Below are positions 11,695 through 25,471 of a DNA stretch of 64,000 nucleotides, piece after piece; position 1 is the first letter of the stretch, and the number at the start of each line of letters is the position of its first letter. This DNA is from Ophiocordyceps camponoti-saundersi (nom. inval.) (taxonomy: Eukaryota; Ascomycota; Sordariomycetes; Hypocreales; Ophiocordycipitaceae), in assembly GCA_003339415.1 (NCBI GenBank), contig PDHQ01000064.1, forward strand, positions 62,001 through 126,000, read 5' to 3'. Under the pieces are notes generated by a model. It had not been told where the DNA came from. It saw only the letters and a program-made list of their open reading frames with translations, and ran no database searches. The translations under genes and the position numbers were made by a program.

Positions 11695-14600
11695 CGTGGG
11701 CGGCGGGGAAGGGCCAAGACAGAGGGGGCAGGCCAAACTCCTGGCGGCCACCCATGAGGCCAAAAGGGAGGGGGGGCGTGTGAGATTGTGTGCGAGAATG
11801 GGAGAGAAAAAAAAGGGGGGCGACAGCGGAAGAATGAAAAGGGCTTGCCGCCGCGATGCAGGCAAATTGAAGATAGGAGAGAGGTTGGTTGGGCAGCAGA
11901 GCGAGATAGAACGAATGGGGGAACCGGGGGGGGGGGGGGGGGGGAAGGAGGAGTGAGGGGTGAGAGAGGAGGAGAGGGGGGTGTGCAGTATAAGAAAAAA
12001 AGGCAAAAGAAAATTTTCATCAATGAAGAGAAAAAAAAAATTGCCGCGCAAATAAAACAAAAAAACGAGAGAGAGTGAAAGCAAGAATTAAAGCAGATAT
12101 GAAGGTAGAATTGACGAGACGAAAGGATTAGCAGCCATGTGGGAAAAGGGTGGGGTTGTCGAGGCTTGATTCGATTTTTCTTTCATGCCCATTCATGTCT
12201 CCACCGAAGCCGGTCAGGTTGCCTTGGAACAGGAAGCGCGAGCGAGGCTTAATCAACAGTCGTCGAAACTGACGGACGCCTCCTGATGGACTAATTGCAT
12301 GACAAGCTGACTCACGATGCGAGCGGGGCCAACGGTGATATTTCTTTTGTCCGTCAAGCCATACATAGGTAGGTTGGCAAGGCTAGAAGGAGAGGCTTCG
12401 AGTCCACTTGGCTAAAAGCACACAGACGGGCAGAGAGATAGAGAGAGAGAGAGAGGGAGAGAGAACGTCCGGGGAAGCGGATAGAGAGAAGGAGAAAGAA
12501 GGGAAAGAAACGGGGCGACTGTCATGCAAACGTGGCAACTTACTTTGACATCATGGCCTGCGTGGCTCGCCGGAGCAGGTCAAAGCCGCCGCCCGCATTT
12601 CCGTGCGCGCCCTCAGCGCCAGACATGGCGACGAAAGCGGGTGGCCAAGAGATGCAGCGCAGCACGGCGCCGTGGCGTCGACGCGGGAACAATCGATTCG
12701 TCGGCGCGGAGGAAAGAGGCCGAACAGAGAGATGAGTCGAGAGAGTGATGAAGAGGATGGACGATAGTCGAGGGGATGTTGATAGAAGAAAAGAGGAAAG
12801 CGGGAGGGGCGATGGGAGGAAAGAGGCTAAAAAAAGGGCGGGGCAAGAGCGAGAGAGAGAGAGAGAGATGGAGAGCGAGGGGCAAAAGTAATGGAGGATA
12901 AGAAGCAGGGAGGGGAAGATGAAAAGAGGTAGGGAGAAGGATAGAGGAAGGAAAGAAAAAAAGGGGGGGAAAGAGAAGAGAAGAGAGAGAGAAGAATGAG
13001 GATGACACAGATGATAGGTAGTCAGAGATAGCGAATCGTCGTTTCTCTTCTTCTCTTCCCGGTTGGAAAAGATCGAACAGAGGGCGAGGGAGAGAAGAAA
13101 GAGACTTGCCTCTCCTAGCAGCCCAGAGGTAAGGGAGGGAGAGATAGAGGCGACAATCGCGGGGAGGGGGGGCGGAGGGGAGGCGTCGAGGCAGGGCAGT
13201 AAGCCCGCTACGAGGCCACCGAGGTACCCGCTACTTGCTATGTTTTTTTATATGTACTGGTCTGTGGAGGTGCCGAGACACTCAGTGGGGGAGGGGGTCG
13301 GTGGGCGGCCGCGGGGGGGCGCTTTCAGGTGGGTGGCGGGCCTGGACTCTACCATGTAGGCAAGCAAAGAGGAGGACGTTACTAACTGTAGTATGTACAT
13401 TGTACATTCAGACAATACGGCCATTCGAAGGAGGCCACAAGGTGCCAAGCACGACAGGAAGCCAAGGTATTCGATACATGCAATGTGACGGCAGAGCTGT
13501 GGAAACAAAACTCGTGTCTGAATTTTTCTTTATTCTTCTCTCTTTTTATATGTGTACATAAGAAGGTCGATGCAGTTAGCAGTTCCTATATATCCTGCCA
13601 TCCTCCCCTCCCCCCCCCCGGGCGCCGTCGGGCCGGATGCAGTTGGGACTTGGGGGCACAGAGAGAGAGAAAAAAAAAAGTCCGCCCTATCCATATCAGC
13701 CGTCGGCACGGCGGACATCCGGCCCGGCCGAGTGCAGCATTTCGACCAACCTGCTTGCTGTATTCCAAGACGGTGAACGAATTCGGACGACGCTCTCACT
13801 CTGCCGCATATCCGAACTACTTATCCGTACTTGTCTACAACTTTCTTACTGTAATAGAATATTTCGCGACGCACACACACGAGAGAGAGAGAGAGAAAAG
13901 CGGCCTCCGTCTTGTGCTGACGCTCTCTCTTCCGTCGGCTCACATCTCGCTCCTCTAGAAGAAGCGCTAAGGAGGATGTGGTCCGGAAGATACGGAGTAG
14001 TCCGTACGGATAGATGGTTTACCAAATCACCTACCTACTAGGTAGGTAAGAAGGCAGAAAAAAGGAAGAAGAAGATGCGAGAAGTAGGCCCTTTCACCAA
14101 CCGAGGCAATTCAAGTAGTCATACTAGTTCGCAACTGAAGGTAAGATGATAGTCAGAGTTGCAGACAATAAAGGGCGCCTATCCGGCTTCGTCCGAGGGA
14201 AAGCCAAGCCATCATCATCATCATCATCCATCCCTCTCCCTACGGACTATTGCATGTATGTATGCAGTAGGAAGGTATGTAGGTATGTATGTATGTATGT
14301 ACGTGTTCCCGCACATGTGAGAGAGAGAGCCTTACATGTGTCCGTATATCCTCATTATTGTTTCCCCCCTTGTCCCCCTCACCTCCCTCCCCCTCCCCCC
14401 TCGTGTCCTCGTGTCCCGCACATGAATAAGTTTGTCATGGTACGGATGCCTGTTCCAGCGCTTTGGTGCCGGCGCTCTGATACCAGCGCTCTGGTCCGCA
14501 CACTTACACCACCCACATGTCAGCTTCGTCCGCATCGCCAATTGGCTGTCCTCCTCGTCATTCATTTTTATTCTCGCCCGCCTTATCGAACGGGTCTTTC

Positions 14601-16157
14601 CTTTGCTAGACGTCCGAGTGTCGCATTTCAGCTGCCAAGTCGCTCTCGCTGCCTCCCTTTCTCAGCCCTCACCCCCGACTTGAGCTCGGCGACGTCTCTT
14701 GTTCGGCATTCAACTGGTTAGCTTTTATTGCCAACCTACCTATGTATGTAGGTACCTGGTAACTAGCTATTGTTTTCTCTCTCAAGTGGTATGTTTGTAT
14801 GTATGGATACATATGTACGATAAAGCCATCGTCGATGCCAAGTTGCACAGCATCGCCATTCATTCTCCGTCATCTTGCTGTTGTGGCGTGTGACCGTATG
14901 TATATATGTATGTATGTGTGTGCATCCATCCATCCATCGACACCTATGTAGGTAGGTTCCTACACACACATGTACAAACACACAGACGCACACATCCATA
15001 GTAATATCATGTATGTACGGAGTATGTCTGTCTGTCTGTCTGTATGTACGTGCTCGGCTTCTTCCTCACACCGCATCCTGCCGGAGAGCAGGCCGGACAT
15101 GGCCCGGCTCGTCCTGACGTGCGTCTTACCGCCACACGGCATTTTGCATACCTACCTAGGTACCTACCTACCTACCTACATACATACCTACATGCACACA
15201 TACTAGTATGTATCTTCTCCCAATCCCTCACAATCGCTTCTCGACCGTGACATTCTTGGCGTAAAAGTCTTGTCTCTGTCTCTCTACGGATATGCACAAT
15301 TCATGTCCAATATCCAAGTCTCGGAGAGGAGGACTTTGACCGCCGTTATTAATCAGCCTCGGCCTCGCTTGTCATCGAGTAATGCTGGTCCCGCCCCCCT
15401 CTCAGCTCTCAGGCTGGCGTCATCGACTCCGCAATCACGGCGTCGGCCGACGGCGACAACTTCTCAACCTTCTCTCCCCCGGGGAAAGGTTGCCGCTGCC
15501 AGCATCGTGATTTACATACATACCTATCTAGGAGACAGGCAGAGGTTCGAAAAGGAACAGACAGAGTGCTGGGAAGCAGATGATTCATCACCCGGATAGG
15601 GCCGTCTGCCTAACTGCTAGTCGACTAGCCCGTGAGCCATGGTCCGCTTTTGATGAGAGGACGGCATCGACCCAGATCGACCGCGCTGCTGACATGACGG
15701 GAACTGTGGCTTTTTTTTCTCGGTCCTCTTTGTCTTTGTGTAACGAGAGAAAGACACTTTCTACGAACACGCCGGTGCCTGTTCAATAAAAACAGATAGC
15801 CCATCTAGTAATAGTAAGTCCGAGATCGCATCCCGGAAATACAATTTCCCGTGTCAAGGTTAACCTCCCGAATCGACATGCATCAAGCTAAGCCTCTGCC
15901 TTGCTGCCTCTCACGACGATTGACCGCACATTCGTAACTACCTTTCCTCGACATCCATCCCACCCAATTGCTGCCTTGCCCTGGATTCTCCTGCATGTGC
16001 GAAAGACAGTCAGGGCTTGATCCATTGACGTCGGTGACTCTTCTCGACCGTGATCAAATCTTTGCCCCAAGAGCATATCCAAAGAGGAGGAACGACACCA
16101 CAAAAGGGGGAAAAAATTAGAGAGCCTTGAACCCCAGATTTCCCGTCGAAACCCGCC
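11695..16157. other. Large intergenic/5'-leader region upstream of SCH9
   Basis: About 4.5 kb with no convincing gene. It contains a G19 run (11926-11944), GA-rich stretches (12430-12500, 12840-13000), a TGACTCA site (12308-12314), TACGGAGTA motifs (13991, 15016), and TATG/TACC microsatellites (14250-14310, 14735-14930, 15150-15200). A long leader or an untranslated exon of SCH9 could lie at 11700-12500. The SUZ-gene promoter is the last few hundred bases. Confidence 0.6.
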
Positions 16158-17145
16158 ATGAAGAAGACGGTCGCCGTTCCAGACGCATGGGACGATGATT
16201 GGGAGACGCAAGCCGACGGCGCTGCCGCCCGGGAGGACGCGCCGATGCCCGCACAAGAGCACCAGCAACAACAGCCCCTAACAAAAGCCGAGCGCCTGAT
16301 GCAGCACGCCGAGGCGAATCGGAAACTATGGAAGTCAGCGTGAGTTGAACTGAACTATTTTCTTCTTTGTAATCTCTACACCCTGCTATTCCCTATCCAC
16401 CCTCTGGCCTTTCCCTTCTCGCCGGAAGCTGACCGCAGACGTGCCCTCCCTTGACAGCGACGAGCCCCAGGCATTTCACTATCTCGAGGCCAGTAACAAC
16501 GTACCCCTCACATCCGCCTTCAAACCGCAGGTCAAAGTACTGAGCCGGAAGCCGACCGTCGCCAAAGATCCCGTTGTGGGACTGGCCCGGCTATCTTCCT
16601 CCGCCGCCGATGACGATGAAGACGACGACGACAAAAAGGACGCGCCCTTGAACCCCGAGCAGATCCGCGCCAAGCAGAAACGCGATCGCGAGGAGAAGCA
16701 GAGACGTTATGACGAGGCTCGCGCCAAAATTTTTGGCGACTCTGCGCCCTCGTCGCGTGGCTCGTCGCCCGTCACAGTCACCCCGCCGAGGTCTGCCGAT
16801 GGCCGCCACCACCAACAACACAGCCACCACAATCACCACTTCGCCGGACAGGGCCGAAGCCGCGGCCGAGGTGGGGGACAGAGGGCCAATGCGGATGCCC
16901 GCCAGCAGCCGCAGCCGCAGCCGCCCGAGATGCGCCGACAGAACAGCCAGGCCAGGGAGCTCTACGACCCCAACTGCTCGTCCAAGTCGGACGCCGCCCA
17001 GCCGAGGAAGGGGCCAGACGGCGATATCAGCAAGGGCCCGCCACCGAGAGACGAGCTCCTCCACCCCATCCGTATGCCCCGAGGACCGGACAGCAGTGGG
17101 CGAGGCGGATTCGGCTTCGCGAGGCGCGGCTCAAAAGAGGGCTGA
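16158..17145 (+). CDS. SUZ/SUZ-C domain protein (SZRD1-like)
   Basis: Two exons, 16158-16339 and 16458-17145 (donor GTGAGT, acceptor TTGACAG), 289 aa. The N-terminus has a conserved acidic/aromatic patch AWDDDWE. The middle carries a SUZ domain (about 130-180), a Lys/Arg/Glu-rich segment ending YDEARAKIFG. Then come His/Gln- and Arg/Gly-rich linkers, including an RGRGGG patch. The C-terminus is a SUZ-C motif around RMPRGPDSSGRGGFGFARR. SUZ and SUZ-C segments are known RNA-binding/RNP-localising elements, so a cytoplasmic mRNA-associated role is likely but inferred. It is convergent with NAR1, with only 47 bp between the stop codons, so the two 3' UTRs must overlap. Confidence 0.85.
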
Positions 17146-17192
17146 TTGATCTGTAAGTCGAAATGTTTTTTTTTTCATATTTTGTACTACCA

Positions 17193-18917
17193 TCACCACC
17201 CGCCCCCGATCTGGCCGGCCAGCTGAATCGCCTTTTCGGCTTTGTTGGCCCGATCCTTTCCGACATCGCTCTCTACCTCACGGTAACTCGTGTATGCCAA
17301 TCTCTCTAACTTGATGCCCGTCAAATCGGACCAGTGTGTTAGGATTTTGTGTATATAGGAGGCCGAGATGCCGTCCGGGACGTCCCCGCGATGCCGATCA
17401 CCGTCGTCTGTCTCGGCCTCGCCTCCGGAAAAGTACGCTTCGTCGACCTCGGCCAACCACTCCTTGTGCTCTTGCGGGCCAGCCTTGCCGACAAGACCCT
17501 TGCGCTTGGCGACGACCGGATCATCGATCTTGATTTGCCCGCCGCCGTTGGTACAGCCACCGGGGCACGCCATGACCTCGACGTAGCCGTGCTCGAGCGG
17601 CGCCGACCTACCGACTGGCCGTCGAACGCCCCCAAAAGGCTTCCCACCGGGCATACGGGATGGACGCGCGGGCTTCAGCTTCCGGACGAGGTTCTGAATA
17701 TTCCGGAATCCATAGTACCGCGCCGCCCTGAAGATTGGCACACCGTCGAGACTGACGCTGTACTCGACCACGTCGGCGTTTCGGCCTCGGGTCGTCTGAA
17801 TTTCGGCGCCCGGCGACTGGGCGGCCCTGGCGCGCAGGATGTGATGGAGGAGGCCGCCCGAGGAACCGGCAGCGCGGGGCGGCCGGCGGGGGCTACCAGT
17901 CGTGGGGAGGAGAAATTCTTGTATTGTAGGGTCGGGGAACGGCGGTGGCGGCGGGATGGAGGAGGCGTTACTTCTGGGCAAGTCGAAGAAGTTGATGCCC
18001 CTCGACTCGCAGAGCATCAGCACCTCCTTGCTAGTGATGACGCAATCGACGTCCCGAACTGTGTCACCCGAAGACGGACCGCAGTCGGCCCAGCTGACGT
18101 CGGTAAGCTCCGCGCGACTCGCCTCGAGCTTCTTGTCGAAGCAGGGCATGACGGCCAGGTGCCATATGCGGCTGGGCGGGATACCCAACCGACGACTCAA
18201 GACGGTCTTGAGAAGGGTGCCCATGAGGGCCTGGGGCGACTTGACGCGCGAGAGGTGCGGGAGGACATGGGGATGCGTCTTCTCGGCGTAGCACACCCAG
18301 CCGGGACACGAGGCGGCGAGGACGGGGCGTGCGGGCTTCCCGTCGGCGGATGAAGAAGCAAGGGCCTCTTCGGCGGCAAGGACAAGGCCGGCATCGCCGA
18401 CGGCATCGGTGTCGAACAACCAAGCGAAGCCATTGTGCCACCTTCCGGAAGCAGCGAGCCCCTCGGTACCGCGCAGCAGGGCATCGAGCATACGACGCGC
18501 CTCATCCTGCGCGACACCAGCCGCGGCCGCGAGACTGGCGCGCGATTGAGGACTGACGCTGGCGACGAGGATGCGAGAATCAGGATCGTCAAGACCGACG
18601 ACGGAAACGGTACCGTCGCCCCGTCGCTCCAGACGCAGAGCCTGCGCCGCGTCGAGGGTGGCCAGAACCTCGGCGTGGCTTTGTAAGCTGACGAGGACGG
18701 CCTCCGCCGAGGTGACACAGCCGGAGCAGGCGAGGCAGTCCGTCAGCGATATGTGCGCGGGAGGGGCCTGGTGCTGAGGTCCGTCGAGGACGACCTCGTC
18801 TCGTGTCCCGTCATCGTCTCCCTTGTCTACCGGTGGGAGGGTCTCCACCGGCTTGATGCAGGCCACGCCGGGGGAGATGAAGTCGTTGAGGTCGTCGACC
18901 GAGAGGATGGCGCTCAT
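17193..18917 (-). CDS. NAR1: Cytosolic Fe-S cluster assembly factor Nar1
   Basis: Single exon, 574 aa, starting MSAILSVDDLNDFISPGVACIKP. The only in-frame upstream extension begins at a TTG and is discarded. It is an iron-only-hydrogenase-like protein of the CIA machinery. An N-terminal Cys in GVACIKP and the CLACSGC cluster would bind one [4Fe-4S]. The hydrogenase-like core holds CPGWVCYAEK, MPCFDKK and MACPGGCTNGGGQI for the second cluster. The C-terminus ends GGGW; a C-terminal Trp is the known targeting-complex-recognition feature of CIA clients and adaptors. Nar1 bridges the early Cfd1-Nbp35 scaffold and the late Cia1 targeting complex in the cytosol. Extra Ser/Pro-rich insertions (about 325-365) are common in filamentous fungi. 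Convergent with the SUZ gene. Confidence 0.96.
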   Translation of the reverse strand: MSAILSVDDLNDFISPGVACIKPVETLPPVDKGDDDGTRDEVVLDGPQHQAPPAHISLTDCLACSGCVTSAEAVLVSLQSHAEVLATLDAAQALRLERRGDGTVSVVGLDDPDSRILVASVSPQSRASLAAAAGVAQDEARRMLDALLRGTEGLAASGRWHNGFAWLFDTDAVGDAGLVLAAEEALASSSADGKPARPVLAASCPGWVCYAEKTHPHVLPHLSRVKSPQALMGTLLKTVLSRRLGIPPSRIWHLAVMPCFDKKLEASRAELTDVSWADCGPSSGDTVRDVDCVITSKEVLMLCESRGINFFDLPRSNASSIPPPPPFPDPTIQEFLLPTTGSPRRPPRAAGSSGGLLHHILRARAAQSPGAEIQTTRGRNADVVEYSVSLDGVPIFRAARYYGFRNIQNLVRKLKPARPSRMPGGKPFGGVRRPVGRSAPLEHGYVEVMACPGGCTNGGGQIKIDDPVVAKRKGLVGKAGPQEHKEWLAEVDEAYFSGGEAETDDGDRHRGDVPDGISASYIHKILTHWSDLTGIKLERLAYTSYREVESDVGKDRANKAEKAIQLAGQIGGGW

Positions 18918-19758
18918 GGCAACGCTCTCATTTCCCGTTTTCTTCAAATCTTTGAAAAAACCCTCTTTCCAGACGCGACGATCGTATCAAAGAGTACCGT
19001 ATTTCTTCTTCTTTTTCCCCCCGTTCTTCGAAATAGAGAAGATGATGATGGCGATGGTATCGGAAGAAAATGAAGTTGAAAGATAGATCGGGGTCGATAT
19101 GAGGAACAAGAGAGAAGCAAGGCTCGCAAAACTGAAATGAATATCGCGAAAGAACAAGTCGATGATGAAAAGACGATGGCGAAAAATGGTCCTACCTAAG
19201 TCTACGACGAAACCGATAACGGCGGCTGACAAATTGTTTGCTCCCTATTGCTTTACCGCATCAATCCTCTATGTGCATATTCTCGTAACCGATTTATGCC
19301 AATGTGCGTGCCACGACCTCAACGACAAGGTGCTTCGCGCGATCACGGGCTTCGCATCGTCATGAGGAGGACGCGAACACCAAGCTGACGATTAACGTGT
19401 ATCCGTACCGGGCCTATACATACATGTTCACCTACCTACATAACTCAGCTTCCATCGTCACCACGTCTGACCGTGCCATAGAAGAGGGCGAAAAAAAAAA
19501 GACAAAAGGAAAAAGAAAGAAAGGAAAGGAAAGGCGCCTCAGAAAGCACCGACCGTGTAATGGATTCTAACCCCGATGCTCTGACTTTCACGCAGTGCTG
19601 TAGCCGCAAACGCCTGGGAAAAGGGAAAAAAAACCTGCCTTGGTCGTCCGTCATCTTGATAATAGCTCCAAAGAATCAAGGAGGGGAAAGACGAGAGGCC
19701 CAAAGGGATAGAAGGAGACGACAAAAAGGGAGAAGACGGTAGAAAATAAATAATGACT
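18918..19758. other. Intergenic: NAR1 promoter, trailer of zinc-finger gene
   Basis: No gene seen. The NAR1 side is T/A-rich (18945-19160). The opposite side has an AAAAGGAAAG-rich tract (19490-19535). Confidence 0.65.
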
Positions 19759-21037
19759 CTAAGCGTCCGTCACCTGCGCTGCACTCGCAACGGGTGAGGA
19801 GGCCGCGTCGCCATCGACCCCATTAGACTGCGCCGGCTCGTCGACGACGGCCGACGAGAGGTGAACGTCAGCGGTGCCGGAGAGGATGGCCTGACGGCGT
19901 TCGTGCCAGTCGACCTCGGTCTTGATGACCTGCGACAGTAAGACTTCCTTTTCCAACCACTCCTTGTAGTACCGCTCCTCCCACTCCTTGCACTCCTTCC
20001 GCAGCGCCTCGCCCACCTCGTCGGCCCACTTGGCCTCCCAGTAGCACTTGCGGTACAGCTTGTCGACCGGATGGGCCAACTCCTCGGGCGAGAACATCTC
20101 GGCGGTGAGGGCGGTGAAGAACTCGGCGTTGTGGACCTCGCCGTTGGCCGAGGCGTCGCCGCCGTCGTCGTGGCCGGCGGCGGCGCCGTGCGATTGGGGC
20201 GTCTTGATGATGATCTTGAGCTTGCTCGACTTGGTCGTCGGCTGCATCGACTTGGGCACAGGATCGGATGGCCGGAGTGCCTCGGTTTCGTGAACCGTCC
20301 TCATGTGCTTAGCCAAAGCATCGGATCTTGTGAAAGAGCGATCGCATTCTAGACACCTGAAAGTCAGTTTTCTGGGAAGAAGCACTAGTAGTAGAGAATT
20401 GTAGGTCAAGATGTTGCGCACCCGGTAGATAACAGTAAAACGGCTTCTCCCTGGTATGACTTCGCATGTGCGCCTTCAAGGCGTATCCGCTGGCATGCGG
20501 CAGTCCCTTTCGATTACAGCTCTTCCACTCGCACGTGTACTTCTTCTGACGATTCTCAATATGCGAGTTATGAATGTGCTCGACCAGTCTATCCATGTTG
20601 CTGAGATCGCCGGCCGGGCAGCCGTCCCAGTCACACGAGGTGACCTGCTCCTGAAAGTCCTCTTCGTCAAGACGGGCATTGACGGGCGAGCTGGGGATGT
20701 CACCCGACGTGTCGGACGACAAGTCAGACATGCCCTCGAGGGCGTCCGGCTCCGGCACGGGCTCGGGCTCGACGTCCGGCACGACGACGGCGGCGGCGGC
20801 GGCTGACGAGGTCGTCGATCCGGCCTTGAGCTTCTGCCGCTTGGAAGGGCGTAGCGACGCGGCCTCGTCGTAGTCCTCGTCGTGCTCTTCCTCCGTCTCG
20901 CCGTACTCGTACGGCTCGGCCGAGCCTATCGACGACAGCGGCGAGTCGGGAGGCGGATATTGATGATGGCGCGGCATTTCCGACGGCTCAAGGCAGTCGT
21001 CGGCCTGCGCAGGATCTTTTGCTAAGGCTGGCAGCAT
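19759..21037 (-). CDS. C2H2 zinc-finger protein, Iec1 (INO80 subunit)-like
   Basis: Two exons, 21037-20422 and 20348-19759, 401 aa. The intron (donor GTGCGC, acceptor TCTAG) was fixed by reading phase because it restores the finger CYLPECDRSF. The N-terminus is acidic and Ser-rich. Three C2H2 fingers follow (about 140-240): CDWDGC...HIHNSH, CEWKSC...HMRSH and CYLPEC...HMRTVH. The C-terminal half has a Trp/Glu-rich helical stretch (KWADEVGEALRKECKEWEE). Fungal proteins with this finger set followed by ETEALRPSDP resemble Iec1 of the INO80 remodeller; that identity is from memory of the family and moderately sure. An ATG at 20977 (MPRHHQYPPP) is an equally good start. Confidence 0.75.
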
Positions 21038-21585
21038 ACCGGGAGGGCAGAAAAATGGCCCGAGTGCCGTTCAAGTGGCCTGCAAGGGAAGAAGGGCTCC
21101 TCCCCCAGGACGTAGCTTCAGCCTCGTAGGTACCGGAGCCGAACAGGCACGTACGGTGCGAAGGGCGGCTGTCTGATACGGCCTGGTGCCTGTTGTTAGG
21201 CCGTAACTATCTGCGGCCGACAACCCCCTAGCAGGCTGCCACCACCACCACCACCACCACCACCTCTCAAGCCAATACCTACCTACTAAACCACTAAGCA
21301 GCAGCAGTAGATACGGTTTGGATACATGCGCCGTTGATCGCGCTTTGAGGGGGAAAAAAGGCCACGTCTATTTGTACAGTGCATATCATCACATCTCACA
21401 CATACCTGTTTTCGAGACTGTCTGCCTCCAAGATCGCCGACCTCTACAAGACTGCCCCCATGGTCCCATCTGAAACCCATATCATACCTATCAAGGTAAA
21501 TCTGCATGGTAATGACAAACTTTTTTTCCCCTGCTCTAAAATATAAATCTCATGACGCGATGCGAACAAGGAATCCGAAACAAAA
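21038..21585. other. Intergenic: promoter of zinc-finger gene, trailer of DAHP synthase
   Basis: No gene seen. Contains a (CAC)n run (21240-21262) and TACC repeats near 21277. Confidence 0.65.
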
Positions 21586-22961
<1,376 letters not shown>

Positions 22962-25471
22962 TGCCAAGGAAAGATGTAGGTACGTATGATGAACGAGGCA
23001 AAGAGGGGAGTGGACAAGTCACACCGAGAATTATATCCGCAACCTCTGGGGAGAGAGTGAGAGAGTGTGTGAGAGAGATGGTGAGAGAGAGAGAGCGTTG
23101 CTGTGTGGTTGGTGATTTTTTTCCTTCCCCTTCATTTCGGCCATCTTACGTCATTAGACTTCATCGAGGGGGGATCCTTGTTGTTGAAAGTGACATGAAG
23201 AAAAGGCCATGTAACATACGACTACCCTAGAGTCTCCGCGAAGAAGACGACCACTTCTCTCCCCAACGTCGACTTTACGCATGAATAACCGCGTAACGTC
23301 CAGAAAGGGAGCCATGGCATTGAATGTACCTACATACATATATATGTATGTATGTCCTCGCCAAACCGGCATCATCCTTCATCCCTCTCAGGTTAATCGT
23401 TATATTAGGCTTCTATCTATCCTGCCCCTCAAGGTCTTGGTCGCGGCAAACCGGCTGTGTCGTACGTTTCACATTACGCCGCGTTACGCTCGGCATTGTC
23501 TTTTGTCGATTAAAATATACCTACCTTTCATCTTTATTCATACAAACATACATACATCCACCTGTACGTTATAGATATATATCACTATAGAGTATCCTAC
23601 CTACCTATTTACAGTATACTAGTATATATGTATGCATATGTATGTATGTATGTAGGTTATATAAATACATGTATAAAAGATAGACATGGTTCCACGCTAT
23701 TTAAGACCAAGTGAATAGACCTAGATCCTATAGAAAACAATGGATACAATGTCGTCTACCCGCACACTTAAAAGATAAGACTCAATCTCTATTAAAGTTC
23801 TTGCTCCGAGTCTTGCTTATCGTCCCGAACCGAAGCAAACCTACCTACCTTAACTAGTCTCCAAAGCCAGAAGACGAATCGGCTTCTTTCCTTTTCAATA
23901 ATCACAGTAGGTTCATATGTATACCTACCTACCTACCTACCTATATATATATATACTACGCTAATATCGTCAAGTCGGCCTATAGATATGTATAGCGGTA
24001 ATAAGAAGGACTCGATATATCGTATGTATGTACGGATATGTATAGCTAGGAAAGGGAAAGACCCGACCAAGACTGACTGACCTTTATATCCTTTCTTTCG
24101 CCCATCTTGAGCCGAATTGAATCAATAGATAACAAGGTAGTTTTTTTTCTTCTCCATTTTCACCCAACCGCTGACTGGTTTGCCATGCAGAGACAAATGC
24201 CGTGTTTACGTGTGCATGTGTGGAAAGCAGGCGGACTTGGGGAGTTAGCTAAAAGCATTATCAAATGAATGCCATCTACTCCGTATAACATGTACGGGCA
24301 CTGACTCAGTCTTGACCTTCTTCACCTACCTACCTATCCAGGCACCTACCTACCTACTGCTACTACCACTCTCAGTACTACATACAACTACCTACCTACC
24401 TACCTACGTATGTGCCTACATATCATAGAATCCTATATATATATATACCTCTACCTAGGCAAAGGGCAACAAAGCCACCTCCATCCTCAAAACTCCTCCC
24501 TGGCAAGGCATACATACATACATACAAGTAAGTAAGTAGGTAAGTAAGCAGGCAGCCAGCCATGTGTACAACCGTAAACACACAACCGGTCCCAAGCAGC
24601 GAGCCCTCTTCCATCCTACCTACCTACCCAAGTAGGCAAAGGTCCAAGATGCCGTCGTGGCAGAAAAGAGACAAAGCGTTGCAACGGCCTCCGTCCCTCC
24701 TCCTCCTTCCATCCTTCTTCCCTTTCTCCAGGCGGGAGGAAACGCTGATTTGTAAGAGGGTAAGAAGCATAATAAGGTCCCGGCCGCGGGAGAGCAATCT
24801 CCCCATCCACCATAGTAAAACTACCTACTTTAACTCCTTCTTCCCCGTTATTCTTAGTCTTTCTCTGGGCGGTAGATAGTTTGACTTACCCAGGTAGGCA
24901 GTGAAACTCGTCTGCTTTCTTACATTACTTTTACACCTAATCCCTACCAGGTAGGCAGGGTAACTCGCAGATACGATGCCGTACTTATTACTTTTCTCTC
25001 TCTCTCTCTCTCTTCCCCTTTCTCCCACTCTTCCCCCATTTCTCTCCGTCTCTTCCGCGGCAACTAATACATAACTACCTTCTCTTCAACTGTAACCCGC
25101 CTCCTCTTCAGCTATTACCCATTACTCTACTTATACATAACCTATAGGCCATGCTGGAGATCTGTTTCCTCTTCGCTTTCCTTTCAGAATAAACCATAAA
25201 AAAAAAACCGGAAAGGGTGGGGGAAAATCACGGATCTCCAAGCCACGGCGTCTTGGTCTCGGATGATACTGCTTCGTTTTCTTCCTATAAGCTTATTCGA
25301 CACTAGCATTCTGGCTGGTGGGACACTCCAGGGCAACTCGTCGTGTGTCTCCGAGCATCGACGACTCGCTCAGAAGTAAGTCGTGGACGGCAAAAGGAAC
25401 ATAATAGTAAATCTAGCGACTCTCTGACACACCTGACCCATCTCCATGTAGGCAGCCAAGTCACCTCACCA
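22962..25471. other. AT- and microsatellite-rich intergenic region
   Basis: 2.5 kb without a recognisable gene. Dominated by TACC/TATG/TATA repeats (23325-23355, 23520-23660, 23915-24030, 24325-24440, 24500-24560, 24610-24630), with one TACTCCGTA motif (24277) and one TGACTCA (24302-24308). It serves as promoter for both the DAHP synthase (leftward) and the metalloprotease (rightward). Confidence 0.65.

Noticed and set aside
10447..12084. N-terminal extension of Sch9 beyond 11694
   Set aside because: The added residues are Phe/Ser/Pro low complexity from a pyrimidine leader; start chosen at MAQKFC or MQAIDRP.
12308..12314. TGACTCA upstream of SCH9 as a Gcn4/CPC1 site
   Set aside because: A 7-mer expected by chance a few times in 64 kb, and no known reason for general control of SCH9.
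15541..15560. AGGTTCGAAAAGG, T-loop-like tRNA sequence
   Set aside because: No acceptor stem or D/anticodon arms can be drawn around it.
18918..18947. NAR1 start at 18947
   Set aside because: That codon is TTG; the first ATG (18917) gives the expected MSAILSVDDL start.
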